Shown here piece by piece: positions 1-5,907 of a DNA stretch of 7,235 bases. The stretch comes from a bacterium (GTDB taxonomy: Bacteria; Cyanobacteriota; Vampirovibrionia; Gastranaerophilales; Gastranaerophilaceae). Under the pieces are notes generated by a model. The model was not told where the DNA came from, did no database searches, and was given only the letters and a program-made list of their open reading frames with translations. The DNA lies in the NCBI GenBank assembly GCA_017995595.1, contig JAGOIO010000070.1, forward strand, positions 1 to 7,235. The letters are read 5' to 3'. The translations under genes and the position numbers were made by a program. How positions within the stretch are numbered: the first letter of the stretch is position 1; each line of letters begins with the position of its first letter.

Positions 1-64
1 AATCCTTTGTGTTCACTGTTATTTTAACATATTTGAACAAAAAATCAATTTTTTAAAAGCATTT

Positions 65-280
65 TTATCTGGTAGCTTTTTTTTCTGCCAAAAGATTGTG
101 AGTCGGTCTTATAATTATTTCACAATTTTTTTCTATTCTTTCCAATGTAGTTTTTAAATTTTGAACAGCTGCATCTTCAGTTTTGCCAAAGCCTACTACA
201 TTTTTCATATAGCAGTTTGCGACATAAACTCTATTTCTGTTATTTTTGTAAACCATTGCAGGATATTCAACTGTTGTCAT
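65..280 (-). CDS. HicB-like small protein (possible orphan antitoxin)
   Basis: This 71-residue protein resembles the HicB-like antitoxin fold. It opens with a strand carrying YPA (residues 6-8), then a Y-V-A strand (19-21), a VGFGKT turn (29-34), and a helix with E-x-A and NL (35-50). That matches the usual HicB order of strand, strand, G-x-T-x-x-x-A helix. The basic tail (51-71) has no recognisable DNA-binding domain. I chose the ATG at 278-280 because GAGAGG lies about seven bases upstream on the minus strand; an in-frame ATG at 317-319 would add 13 residues but has no comparable site. In the family, HicB proteins neutralise the mRNA-cleaving toxin HicA. No HicA-like gene is visible: thrB is divergent upstream, and only 64 bases remain downstream before the window edge. 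It could equally be a stand-alone HicB-fold protein with no toxin role. The family call is moderate; the function is unknown. Confidence 0.6.
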   Translation of the reverse strand: MTTVEYPAMVYKNNRNRVYVANCYMKNVVGFGKTEDAAVQNLKTTLERIEKNCEIIIRPTHNLLAEKKATR

Positions 281-377
281 GATAAACCTCTCTTTATAAT
301 GACTCTTCCCTTTGTCCATTTTATTATGCAGGATTTTGACTTATAAAAACACATCTAAATGTATTATTATTTTTTTG

Positions 378-386
378 TGATATAAT
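378..386 (+). promoter_or_regulatory. Extended -10 promoter of thrB
   Basis: The sequence TGATATAAT is a perfect TGnTATAAT extended -10 element, 22 bases before the thrB ATG. No good -35 box sits 16-18 bases upstream, as is allowed for extended -10 promoters. A TTGACT at 336-341 is too far away to pair with it. Transcription would start near 393, giving a leader of about 15 bases that holds little more than the ribosome binding site. This is a sequence-based prediction. Confidence 0.6.
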
Positions 387-408
387 GTCAAAAAAGAAGT
401 GAGGCATA

Positions 409-1359
409 ATGAAAGTAAGTGTTAAAGTCCCCGCTACAACAGCAAATTTTGGTTCAGGATTTGATTGTTTGGGCATGGCATTACCAATTTATAATATCGT
501 AACAATAGAGGAGACTGTTCTCCCCGGTACCGGAATAGAAATAAATATTTTAAATGAAGCAGGTGTTGAGAATGAATCTGCAATAGAACACATTCCGACT
601 GATGAAAATAATCTTGTATATAAGGCGATTGAAATGCTTTATAATTCAGTAGGTCAAGCTCCAAGTGAGTTGAAAATTACTGTAAAAACTCAGATTCCTG
701 TAGCAAGAGGATTAGGAAGTTCTTCTTCTGTAATTGTCGGTGGACTTTTAGCTGCTAATAAGCTTTTAAGATTTCCTGCTGATGAGCCTGCACTTCTTTC
801 TATTGCAACAGAAGTTGAGGGACACCCTGATAACGTTACGCCTGCTATTGTTGGTGGTTTTACACTTTCTTCATTAGAAGATGATGGAAGTATTGTTTAT
901 CGCAAGTTGGATTGGCCTGAAGAATGGGCGATTACAGTTTGTATTCCTGATTATGAGCTTGCAACTGATATTGCACGTTCTGTTTTGCCAAAAGAAGTTC
1001 CTCTTCAAGATGCTTCTTTTAATGTAAGAAGAATGGCTATGTTTATGGACGCAATTCAGCACCATGATTCTGACTTGATGAAATTGGCTCTTCAAGATAA
1101 ATTGCACCAACCGTATAGAACAAAACTTGTTCCGGGGTTATCTGATATCATTAATAACTTAAAGCATGAAGAAAATGTTTTGGGGTGTGTATTAAGTGGT
1201 GCAGGTCCTTCTATATTGATTGTTTCTGAAAAAAATAATTTGGATAAAATTAAAAATATCGTTAGTGAGACTTGGGCAAATCTAAATGTTAAAACTGATA
1301 TCAGAACTTTGAAAATTGAACAAGAAGGTGCAAAAATATTAGAGTCGGAGTCTGATTAA
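409..1359 (+). CDS. thrB: Homoserine kinase
   Basis: This 316-residue cytoplasmic GHMP-family kinase phosphorylates L-homoserine with ATP to O-phosphohomoserine, the step before threonine synthase. The full family architecture is present: the N-terminal VPATTANFGSGFDCLG segment (residues 7-22), the ATP-binding loop PVARGLGSSSS (97-107), the substrate-region motif EGHPDN (137-142), and the C-terminal LSGAGPSI motif (262-269). Length fits the family norm of about 300-320, so it is complete. The ATG has GAGG only four bases upstream, a short but usable spacing. It has its own extended -10 promoter. No other threonine gene (hom, thrC) lies beside it in the window, so it appears to be transcribed alone; the next gene, speD, has a separate promoter after a 184-base gap. 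Confusion with other GHMP kinases is unlikely, because the N-terminal and EGHPDN motifs are typical of ThrB. Confidence 0.95.
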   Translation: MKVSVKVPATTANFGSGFDCLGMALPIYNIVTIEETVLPGTGIEINILNEAGVENESAIEHIPTDENNLVYKAIEMLYNSVGQAPSELKITVKTQIPVARGLGSSSSVIVGGLLAANKLLRFPADEPALLSIATEVEGHPDNVTPAIVGGFTLSSLEDDGSIVYRKLDWPEEWAITVCIPDYELATDIARSVLPKEVPLQDASFNVRRMAMFMDAIQHHDSDLMKLALQDKLHQPYRTKLVPGLSDIINNLKHEENVLGCVLSGAGPSILIVSEKNNLDKIKNIVSETWANLNVKTDIRTLKIEQEGAKILESESD

Positions 1360-1421
1360 TTCTAAATTTACAAATTTTAACAAAATCAACCGCCCGAATG
1401 AGTTATAAATACTAAACATAA

Positions 1422-1466
1422 GCTATATTTGTAACTAAATTGTTAAAAAATATTTTCAAAAATAGC
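1422..1466. repeat. Imperfect inverted repeat in the thrB-speD gap
   Basis: The arms GCTATATTTG (1422-1431) and CAAAAATAGC (1457-1466) are complementary with one mismatch, around a 25-base AT-rich spacer. It lies just upstream of a second, tighter palindrome. With this AT content it may be chance. If real, it could form a stem in the 3' end of thrB mRNA or be an operator upstream of the speD promoter. Confidence 0.3.
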
Positions 1467-1470
1467 AATA

Positions 1471-1492
1471 ATAAAAATTCTTGAATTTTTAT
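1471..1492. repeat. Perfect AT-rich palindrome before the speD promoter
   Basis: ATAAAAATTC (1471-1480) and GAATTTTTAT (1483-1492) are perfect inverted repeats separated by two bases, and the pairing can extend one base further out on each side. It lies 112 bases after the thrB stop and ends about 20 bases before the speD -10 box, so it overlaps or abuts the -35 region. It could serve as a weak thrB terminator, since the right arm carries five T, or as a binding site for a dimeric regulator. The stem has only one G-C pair per arm, so as a terminator it would be weak. Confidence 0.35.
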
Positions 1493-1512
1493 TGTAAAAT
1501 ATAAAATATGCG

Positions 1513-1518
1513 TATAAT
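1513..1518 (+). promoter_or_regulatory. -10 box of the speD promoter
   Basis: This is a consensus TATAAT, 25 bases before the TTG start of speD. The best -35 candidate is TTGTAA at 1492-1497, with a slightly short 15-base spacer that touches the right arm of the preceding palindrome. A TG two bases before the box is one base out of register for an extended -10. Transcription would begin near 1525, leaving a leader of about 19 bases. Confidence 0.55.
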
Positions 1519-1529
1519 ACAATGATGTC

Positions 1530-1535
1530 AGGAGG
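1530..1535 (+). promoter_or_regulatory. Ribosome binding site that decides the TTG start of speD
   Basis: AGGAGG is the strongest Shine-Dalgarno sequence in the window. It sits eight bases before TTG at 1544-1546, an ideal spacing. An out-of-frame ATG at 1539-1541 is only three bases away and opens a frame of just four codons, so TTG is taken as the true start. Confidence 0.8.
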
Positions 1536-1543
1536 TATATGAG

Positions 1544-1990
1544 TTGGCATTAAAATCCCCTTTTACTGCGATACGAGACGGTAAAAAGCAGATACATTTA
1601 GGTCAGCATGTTTTGGCTGAATTCTTTGAATGCGACCCTAATATTTTGAATAATGTCGAGCTGGTTGAAAAACTTATGCTTAATGCGGCGTTAGAATGCG
1701 GTGCTACGATTGTTCAAAAATGTTTTCACATGTTTAACCCATACGGCGTTAGCGGTGTTGTTATTATTGCGGAAAGTCATCTCGCAATTCACACTTGGCC
1801 TGAACTTGGTTATGCGGCGGTTGATTTATTTACTTGCGGAGATAAGTGTGATCCGAAAGTTTCTTATGAATATTTAAAGAAAATGTTTAATTCTCAAAAT
1901 GCTTCTTTTACAGAGCTTCAGAGAGGTATTATTGATGAAAAGACGTTCAAGGTCGTTGAAAAACCTTTCGAATTAGCAAAGCAATTTTAA
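1544..1990 (+). CDS. speD: S-adenosylmethionine decarboxylase proenzyme (class 1, SpeH type)
   Basis: This 148-residue protein is the short prokaryotic AdoMet decarboxylase, which makes decarboxylated SAM, the aminopropyl donor for spermidine. Family members are made as a proenzyme that cuts itself before a serine, turning that serine into the pyruvoyl cofactor. Here the site is ESHLAIHTWPE (residues 77-87): cleavage would fall between E77 and S78. S78, H83 and C98 (in FTCG) match Ser63, His68 and Cys83 of the Thermotoga maritima enzyme with a constant offset of 15, so all catalytic residues are present. The offset reflects an N-terminal extension of about 15 residues before the conserved LGQHVLAEFFECD (19-31). 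The start is TTG behind a strong AGGAGG. No spermidine synthase (speE) or arginine/ornithine decarboxylase lies in the window; the gene stands alone between its own promoter and a terminator. Confidence 0.95.
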   Translation: MALKSPFTAIRDGKKQIHLGQHVLAEFFECDPNILNNVELVEKLMLNAALECGATIVQKCFHMFNPYGVSGVVIIAESHLAIHTWPELGYAAVDLFTCGDKCDPKVSYEYLKKMFNSQNASFTELQRGIIDEKTFKVVEKPFELAKQF

Positions 1991-2010
1991 ATGATAAAAA
2001 TATTAAACAA

Positions 2011-2045
2011 AAAAGCGACTAAAACTTTGTTTTAGTCGCTTTTTT
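2011..2045. terminator. Bidirectional intrinsic terminator between speD and the convergent gene
   Basis: An 11-base perfect stem, AGCGACTAAAA (2014-2024) with TTTTAGTCGCT (2030-2040), encloses a five-base loop (CTTTG). It is flanked by A on the left and T on the right, giving a U-tract in both directions. It lies 23 bases after the speD stop and next to the stop of the minus-strand gene ending at 2047, so it serves both converging transcripts. Confidence 0.92.
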
Positions 2046-2046
2046 A

Positions 2047-2322
2047 TTATTCTTCATGTACTTCAGCAAGTATTTCTTTTTCGCCGTCAAACTTAGAAAC
2101 AAAATGCAAATATCGTTCCATTCTCAATTTTAACCATGACAACATTGTGTCAGAACCTGATATTTTTATAATTCGCATTCTTGAGAAATGCCTGTATGTA
2201 TGATTATAGCTTTCATCAATGTATGTCTTACATTTGCAATCAAGCTCTTCAATTAAGTCGTAAAGCGTTTTTAGCCATGCTGCTTGAACATGTGTTTCAT
2301 TTACTTTGTACTCTAGAATCAT
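2047..2322 (-). CDS. Unrecognised 91-residue protein
   Basis: I do not recognise this family. The coding call rests on context: the reading frame starts at an ATG with AAGGAG seven bases upstream, and it ends just before a bidirectional terminator. It faces speD convergently and is divergent from the DUF192-uvrC operon. The protein has no signal peptide or membrane segment and should be cytoplasmic. Visible parts are a predicted amphipathic helix (about residues 11-28), a CKC pair (C29, C31), a stretch rich in aromatic, His and Arg residues (35-50), a short strand RIIKI (50-54), a second helix with WLKLRMERY (63-71), and an acidic end (E81-E91). The CKC with nearby histidines could bind metal, but that is speculation. 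It appears to be transcribed alone. Confidence 0.7.
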   Translation of the reverse strand: MILEYKVNETHVQAAWLKTLYDLIEELDCKCKTYIDESYNHTYRHFSRMRIIKISGSDTMLSWLKLRMERYLHFVSKFDGEKEILAEVHEE

Positions 2323-2445
2323 TGGACATCTCCTTTTATCTATGATAACCTTTATAAAAATGGCGAGAAAACGATTTACTGATATAAATAGTATATACGT
2401 TTTATATTATAACAGGTTTTTTATAAATTTAAAGTGGTAAGGTGC

Positions 2446-2784
2446 ATGAAAGTTTACAATTCTACAAGAAACGTTTGTATCGGAGAAAATATAGATATGG
2501 CTGATAACTTTATTAGTCGTACGTTTGGGCTTATTCCGAAGCAACTTTTAAAAAGCGGAGAGGGACTTGTAATAAAACCTTGTTGTTCAATACATACTTT
2601 TTTTATGAGGTTTGATATTGATGTGGTTTTTATAAATAAAAAAGGAAAAGTTGTAGCGGTTTATTCGGACGTAAAACCTTTTAGAATTTTGCCGATTCAT
2701 ATCAGTTCTTATTTCGTTTTGGAATTATGTTCAGGCGAAATTGAGAATAAAAATATTCAAAAAGGTGATATAATTCAACTATGA
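2446..2784 (+). CDS. DUF192 family protein
   Basis: This 112-residue protein matches the DUF192 family (Pfam PF02643): an early SRTFGLI segment (residues 24-30), the core GEGLVIKPCCSIHTFFMRFDIDVVFI spread over 38-63, KKGKVVAV (65-72), and the closing LELCSG and KGDIIQL (92-112). The usual W of the family's F-W-M motif is F here. DUF192 has no settled biochemical function. Many members are exported, but this one has no signal peptide and belongs with the cytoplasmic, SIHTFFM-type members. I chose ATG 2446 over an in-frame GTG at 2434 because GTAAGGTG lies directly before the ATG, although the spacing is short, while the GTG has nothing. Its stop overlaps the uvrC start as ATGA, so the two are co-transcribed and probably translationally coupled. 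A TATTAT at 2405-2410 could be its -10, without a clear -35. Confidence 0.85.
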   Translation: MKVYNSTRNVCIGENIDMADNFISRTFGLIPKQLLKSGEGLVIKPCCSIHTFFMRFDIDVVFINKKGKVVAVYSDVKPFRILPIHISSYFVLELCSGEIENKNIQKGDIIQL

Positions 2785-4436
2785 ACGACGATTTAGCAGA
2801 AACATTACGACTTTTGCCTACACTTCCCGGGTGTTATCTTTATCATGATAAAACGGGAGAGATAATATATGTAGGAAAGGCGAAGAATTTAAAAAGGAGA
2901 GTAAAGAGTTACTTTAATAGAAGTCTTGATACTCCAAAACTTCAAGTTCTTGTTCCTCAAATTGAAAAACTTGAGTATATTATTACTAATACTGAAGTTG
3001 AGGCCTTAATTTTAGAATCGCACTTGATAAAAAAGCATCAGCCAAAGTACAACATCTTATTAAAAGATGACAAAAAATATCCTTATTTTTTAATAACAGA
3101 TGAGGATTTTCCAAGGATTATTATTACCAGAAAACGAAATTTGAATATGTTGAAAGGTCGTTATTTTGGTCCATATACAGATATAAGAGCGATGCATTCT
3201 ACGTTAGATTTTTTAAAAAAGGTTTTTCCATTAAAACAGTGTAAAAATCCAAAATTTAAGGATAGAGCATGTATTTATTATCAAATAGGAAGATGCCTGG
3301 CACCGTGTCAGGGGAAAGTTACTCCTGATGAATATAAAGAGCTTATAAATAAAGTAGAACTGTTTTTAACGGGACGACAGACTACTCTAATGAAGGATTT
3401 ACAAGAGCAGATGCAGAAGTATTCAGATTGTTTGCAATTTGAAAAAGCCGGCAGACTTCGGGACAGTTACTTTGACTTGCAGAAGACATTGGAACGTCAA
3501 AAAGTCGTGTATGAAAATACGAAATTGAATGAAGATATCATTTCACTTCTTTCTGATGACGGAATTTTTGCGATTGTTATTTTAATGGTAAGAGAAGGTC
3601 GTTTAATTGATAAGAAAGATTTTATTTATACGGTTGAAGATGAGGATAGGACAGAATTTTTTGAAACATTTTTCAAAGAATATTATAGTTCGTTGACATT
3701 GGAATTTCCTGATAGGATTGTATCAAGGGAGCTTGAAGCGTTAGGTAATAAGACTTTGTATGAGGATTGGCTAAATATTTTATCTAAAAAAAATGTAAAA
3801 ATCAGTTATGGAAAGAGCAAACAAGGTCAGGAACTACAAAGGCTTGCAGATAAAAATGCAGAGATTGTTTTAGGAAATGCAAAGATTGAAAAAATGTCAA
3901 AATTGAATGAAGATTTTAATGAGATAGGTTCTTTCTTGGCTGAAAAATTAAGCTTAAATAATTTTCCATATCGAATTGAGTGCTATGATATATCTCATAT
4001 TCAAGGTACAAATACTGTTGCATCAATGGTTACGTTTGTTAATGGATTAAGTAAAAAATCTGCATACAAGAAGTTTAAGATAAAGCTTGCCGAGGGCAAG
4101 CCTGATGATTTTTTATCAATGCAAGAGGTTTTGACAAGGCGATTGATGCATTTAGGCGAAAAGAATTGGGAAAAGCCTGATTTAATTATCATTGATGGTG
4201 GAAAAGGACAACTTTCAAGTGTTATGGAAATTGTTAATGGGCTTGGTGTTTCCGGAATAGATTTTGTTTCACTTGCAAAAAGGCAAGAAGAGGTATTTTT
4301 GCCAAATTGTTCTGAGTCGGTTATGTTGCCCAGAAATTCAAGTGCATTATTTTTAATTCAAAGAATAAGAGATGAAGCACATAGGTTTGCAATAACATAT
4401 CATAGGAATTTGCGTTCAAAGAGTATGACAAAATGA
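2781..4436 (+). CDS. uvrC: UvrABC excinuclease subunit C lacking the C-terminal HhH domain
   Basis: UvrC makes both incisions around DNA damage after UvrA/UvrB recognition. The N-terminal GIY-YIG nuclease (3' incision) shows PGCY (16-19), YVGKAKNLKRRV (30-41), EALILE (74-79) and N91. Four cysteines (C154, C164, C172, C176) match the conserved cluster reported to hold an iron-sulfur centre in E. coli UvrC. The UVR domain that contacts UvrB is at about 203-238. The RNase H-like endonuclease (5' incision) keeps D403 in CYDISH, D472 in IIDGGKGQ, and DEAHRFAITYHR (531-542). The protein then ends at residue 551 in LRSKSMTK, exactly where the family normally continues into a tandem helix-hairpin-helix DNA-binding domain of roughly 50 residues; typical length is about 600. 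A terminator follows the stop at once, and no HhH-like sequence occurs in any frame. Its start overlaps the DUF192 gene by four bases. Confidence 0.95.
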   Translation: MNDDLAETLRLLPTLPGCYLYHDKTGEIIYVGKAKNLKRRVKSYFNRSLDTPKLQVLVPQIEKLEYIITNTEVEALILESHLIKKHQPKYNILLKDDKKYPYFLITDEDFPRIIITRKRNLNMLKGRYFGPYTDIRAMHSTLDFLKKVFPLKQCKNPKFKDRACIYYQIGRCLAPCQGKVTPDEYKELINKVELFLTGRQTTLMKDLQEQMQKYSDCLQFEKAGRLRDSYFDLQKTLERQKVVYENTKLNEDIISLLSDDGIFAIVILMVREGRLIDKKDFIYTVEDEDRTEFFETFFKEYYSSLTLEFPDRIVSRELEALGNKTLYEDWLNILSKKNVKISYGKSKQGQELQRLADKNAEIVLGNAKIEKMSKLNEDFNEIGSFLAEKLSLNNFPYRIECYDISHIQGTNTVASMVTFVNGLSKKSAYKKFKIKLAEGKPDDFLSMQEVLTRRLMHLGEKNWEKPDLIIIDGGKGQLSSVMEIVNGLGVSGIDFVSLAKRQEEVFLPNCSESVMLPRNSSALFLIQRIRDEAHRFAITYHRNLRSKSMTK

Positions 4437-4445
4437 GATATAAAT

Positions 4446-4479
4446 AAAAAAGTGCAATAGTTTAATATTGCACTTTTTT
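4446..4479. terminator. Bidirectional intrinsic terminator between uvrC and glgC
   Basis: The arms AAAAAAGTGCAATA (4446-4459) and TATTGCACTTTTTT (4466-4479) are perfectly complementary around a six-base loop (GTTTAA), with built-in A and T tracts for termination on both strands. It starts ten bases after the uvrC stop and lies 26 bases past the glgC stop, so it ends both convergent transcripts. Its closeness to the uvrC stop leaves no room for a missing uvrC 3' end. Confidence 0.92.
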
Positions 4480-4505
4480 GTTGGTTTATAAAATAGTTTT
4501 TTAAA

Positions 4506-5741
4506 TTACAGAACGGCACCTTTTGGAACAACTGTAACTCCGCTATCTGATACGAAGAAACCTCTTGAAATATCTTCATCTTTGTCAAATCCGATTTTTG
4601 TATAAGGTGGAATTTCTACATTTTTATCAATAATAGCTTTTTTGATTTCTGAATATCTTCCGACAGAAACGCTTTCCATTAAAATTGATTCAGAAACATT
4701 AGAGAAACTGTTAATTTTAACTTTAGGAGAAAGAACGCATCTTGAAATGCTTCCTCCGGAAATTATACAACCTTCAGATACCATAGAGTTCGTTGCCATA
4801 CCGACTCTATCGCCTTCTTCCCAAACGAATTTTGCAGGAGGGAAGTTATAGTTAAATGTTCTGATAGGCCATTCTTTAGCGTACAAGTTCAATTCAGGAT
4901 TGTATTCAAGTAAATCCATATTAGCTTGCCAGTAGGCATCAATACTTCCTACATCACGCCAGTAACCTTTTTCTGATTCATTAGCTCCCGGAACTTGATT
5001 TTCGTTAAAGTTGTAAACATATATATTTTTACCGCCATTTAAGAGGTTCGGGATAACGTTTTTTCCGAAATCATGGCTTGAAACTTGAACATCTGCATCT
5101 TGAATAAGTGCTGTAATAAGTGGATTTTTATTAAAGATGTAATTACCCATAGATGCAAGGCACATTTTTGGATTGCCCGGAATTGTTTTTGGTGTTGTCT
5201 TAGGTTTTTCAACGAAATTTGTAAGTTTCCAATTATCATCAACTTCCATAATTCCAAATTCAGAAGCTTCTTCAATCGGAATAGGAATTGCAGAAATTGT
5301 TAAATCTGCATTTCTTTTTTTATGGTAGTTAAGCATTTGAGCAACGTCCATTTTATAAATATGGTCGCCACCAAATACGCAGACATAGTTTGGATTTGCA
5401 TCTAAAATCTGGTTAGCGTTTTGAAAAACAGCATCAGCAGTTCCTTTGTACCACTCATTTCCTGTTCTCATTTGTGCCGGAACAAGGTCAACATATTGGT
5501 TTAAGAACGGTGATAATGCCCAACCTCTTGTGATATGCTTGTTTAAAGAGTCGGACTTATACTGTGTCAAAACTTTAATTTTGAAGAACCCTGAATTAAT
5601 AAAATTGTTTAGAACAAAATCTACAATTCTGTATCTTCCTCCAAAAGGTACGGCAGGCTTCGCTCTGTCTCGAGTTAATGGGTAAAGTCTTTTGCCTTCA
5701 CCGCCTGCTAAAATCATTACTAATACATCTTCGTTTGTCAT
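4506..5741 (-). CDS. glgC: Glucose-1-phosphate adenylyltransferase (ADP-glucose pyrophosphorylase)
   Basis: This 411-residue enzyme makes ADP-glucose from ATP and glucose-1-phosphate, the committed step of bacterial glycogen synthesis. The nucleotidyltransferase domain has ILAGGEGKRLYPLT (10-23), RAKPAVPFGG (26-35), WYKGTADAV (97-105), GGDHIYKMD (124-132) with D126 matching the catalytic Asp142 of E. coli, FVEKP (176-180) with K179 matching the glucose-1-phosphate-binding Lys195, and YWRDVG (260-265). The C-terminal part (about 290-411) is the left-handed beta-helix that binds effectors and supports the tetramer. Features such as HITRGW, SSHDFGK, WPIRT and PPAKFV mark the proteobacterial/actinobacterial-like clade, not the cyanobacterial and plant type. 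D25 stands where E. coli has the activator-binding Lys39, so control by fructose-1,6-bisphosphate may differ. The ATG follows AAGGGAG by five bases. No glgA, glgB or glgP is adjacent, so it appears monocistronic. Confidence 0.95.
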   Translation of the reverse strand: MTNEDVLVMILAGGEGKRLYPLTRDRAKPAVPFGGRYRIVDFVLNNFINSGFFKIKVLTQYKSDSLNKHITRGWALSPFLNQYVDLVPAQMRTGNEWYKGTADAVFQNANQILDANPNYVCVFGGDHIYKMDVAQMLNYHKKRNADLTISAIPIPIEEASEFGIMEVDDNWKLTNFVEKPKTTPKTIPGNPKMCLASMGNYIFNKNPLITALIQDADVQVSSHDFGKNVIPNLLNGGKNIYVYNFNENQVPGANESEKGYWRDVGSIDAYWQANMDLLEYNPELNLYAKEWPIRTFNYNFPPAKFVWEEGDRVGMATNSMVSEGCIISGGSISRCVLSPKVKINSFSNVSESILMESVSVGRYSEIKKAIIDKNVEIPPYTKIGFDKDEDISRGFFVSDSGVTVVPKGAVL

Positions 5742-5765
5742 TTGTACTCCCTTACTACTTTTCTG

Positions 5766-5771
5766 ATTATA
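5766..5771 (-). promoter_or_regulatory. -10 box of the glgC promoter
   Basis: On the minus strand this reads TATAAT, 24 bases upstream of the glgC ATG. At a 17-base spacing the -35 position (5789-5794) reads GAGACT, matching the consensus at only three bases. A strong -10 with a weak -35 suggests modest or activator-assisted transcription. This is a prediction from sequence alone. Confidence 0.5.
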
Positions 5772-5907
5772 ATATAAATCTTTAATAAAGTCTCTAATAC
5801 TAATTGATGAAATTTTAATAATTTTTGTTTTTTTTCAAAGTCCTTCTTATTGTTTTTTACCCGATTATGTGCAAAAATTAACATGTTTTTTAAAAAAGGT
5901 TAAAAAA

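Noticed and set aside
39..54. A/T-only inverted repeat just after the HicB-like gene, possible terminator
   Set aside because: The arms AAAAAAT and ATTTTTT enclose a two-base gap and contain no G-C pair; in sequence this AT-rich it is not convincing as an intrinsic terminator.
336..341. TTGACT as a -35 box for thrB
   Set aside because: It lies 39 bases before the TATAAT at 381, far beyond a usable spacer, and no good -10 occurs at 16-18 bases.
4001..4192. Minus-strand open frame of 63 codons inside uvrC
   Set aside because: It lies opposite the conserved endonuclease domain of uvrC, shows no domain signal, and is a shadow of the real gene.
4434..4500. Frameshift hiding a uvrC HhH domain
   Set aside because: All three forward frames after the stop close quickly and encode nothing resembling IPGIG-type HhH sequence; the terminator occupies the space.
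4400..4588. Minus-strand frame across the uvrC-glgC junction
   Set aside because: It reads through the bidirectional terminator and overlaps the ends of both real genes in the wrong frame.
5446..5685. Plus-strand frame of 79 codons inside glgC
   Set aside because: It is antisense to the catalytic N-terminal region of glgC and has no family resemblance or ribosome binding site.
5742..5907. Promoter or riboswitch for the UvrD-like gene in the gap after glgC
   Set aside because: Apart from the glgC promoter on the minus strand, I found no plus-strand -10/-35 pair at proper spacing and no stable stem-loop series; GATTAT at 5863-5868 lacks a partner.
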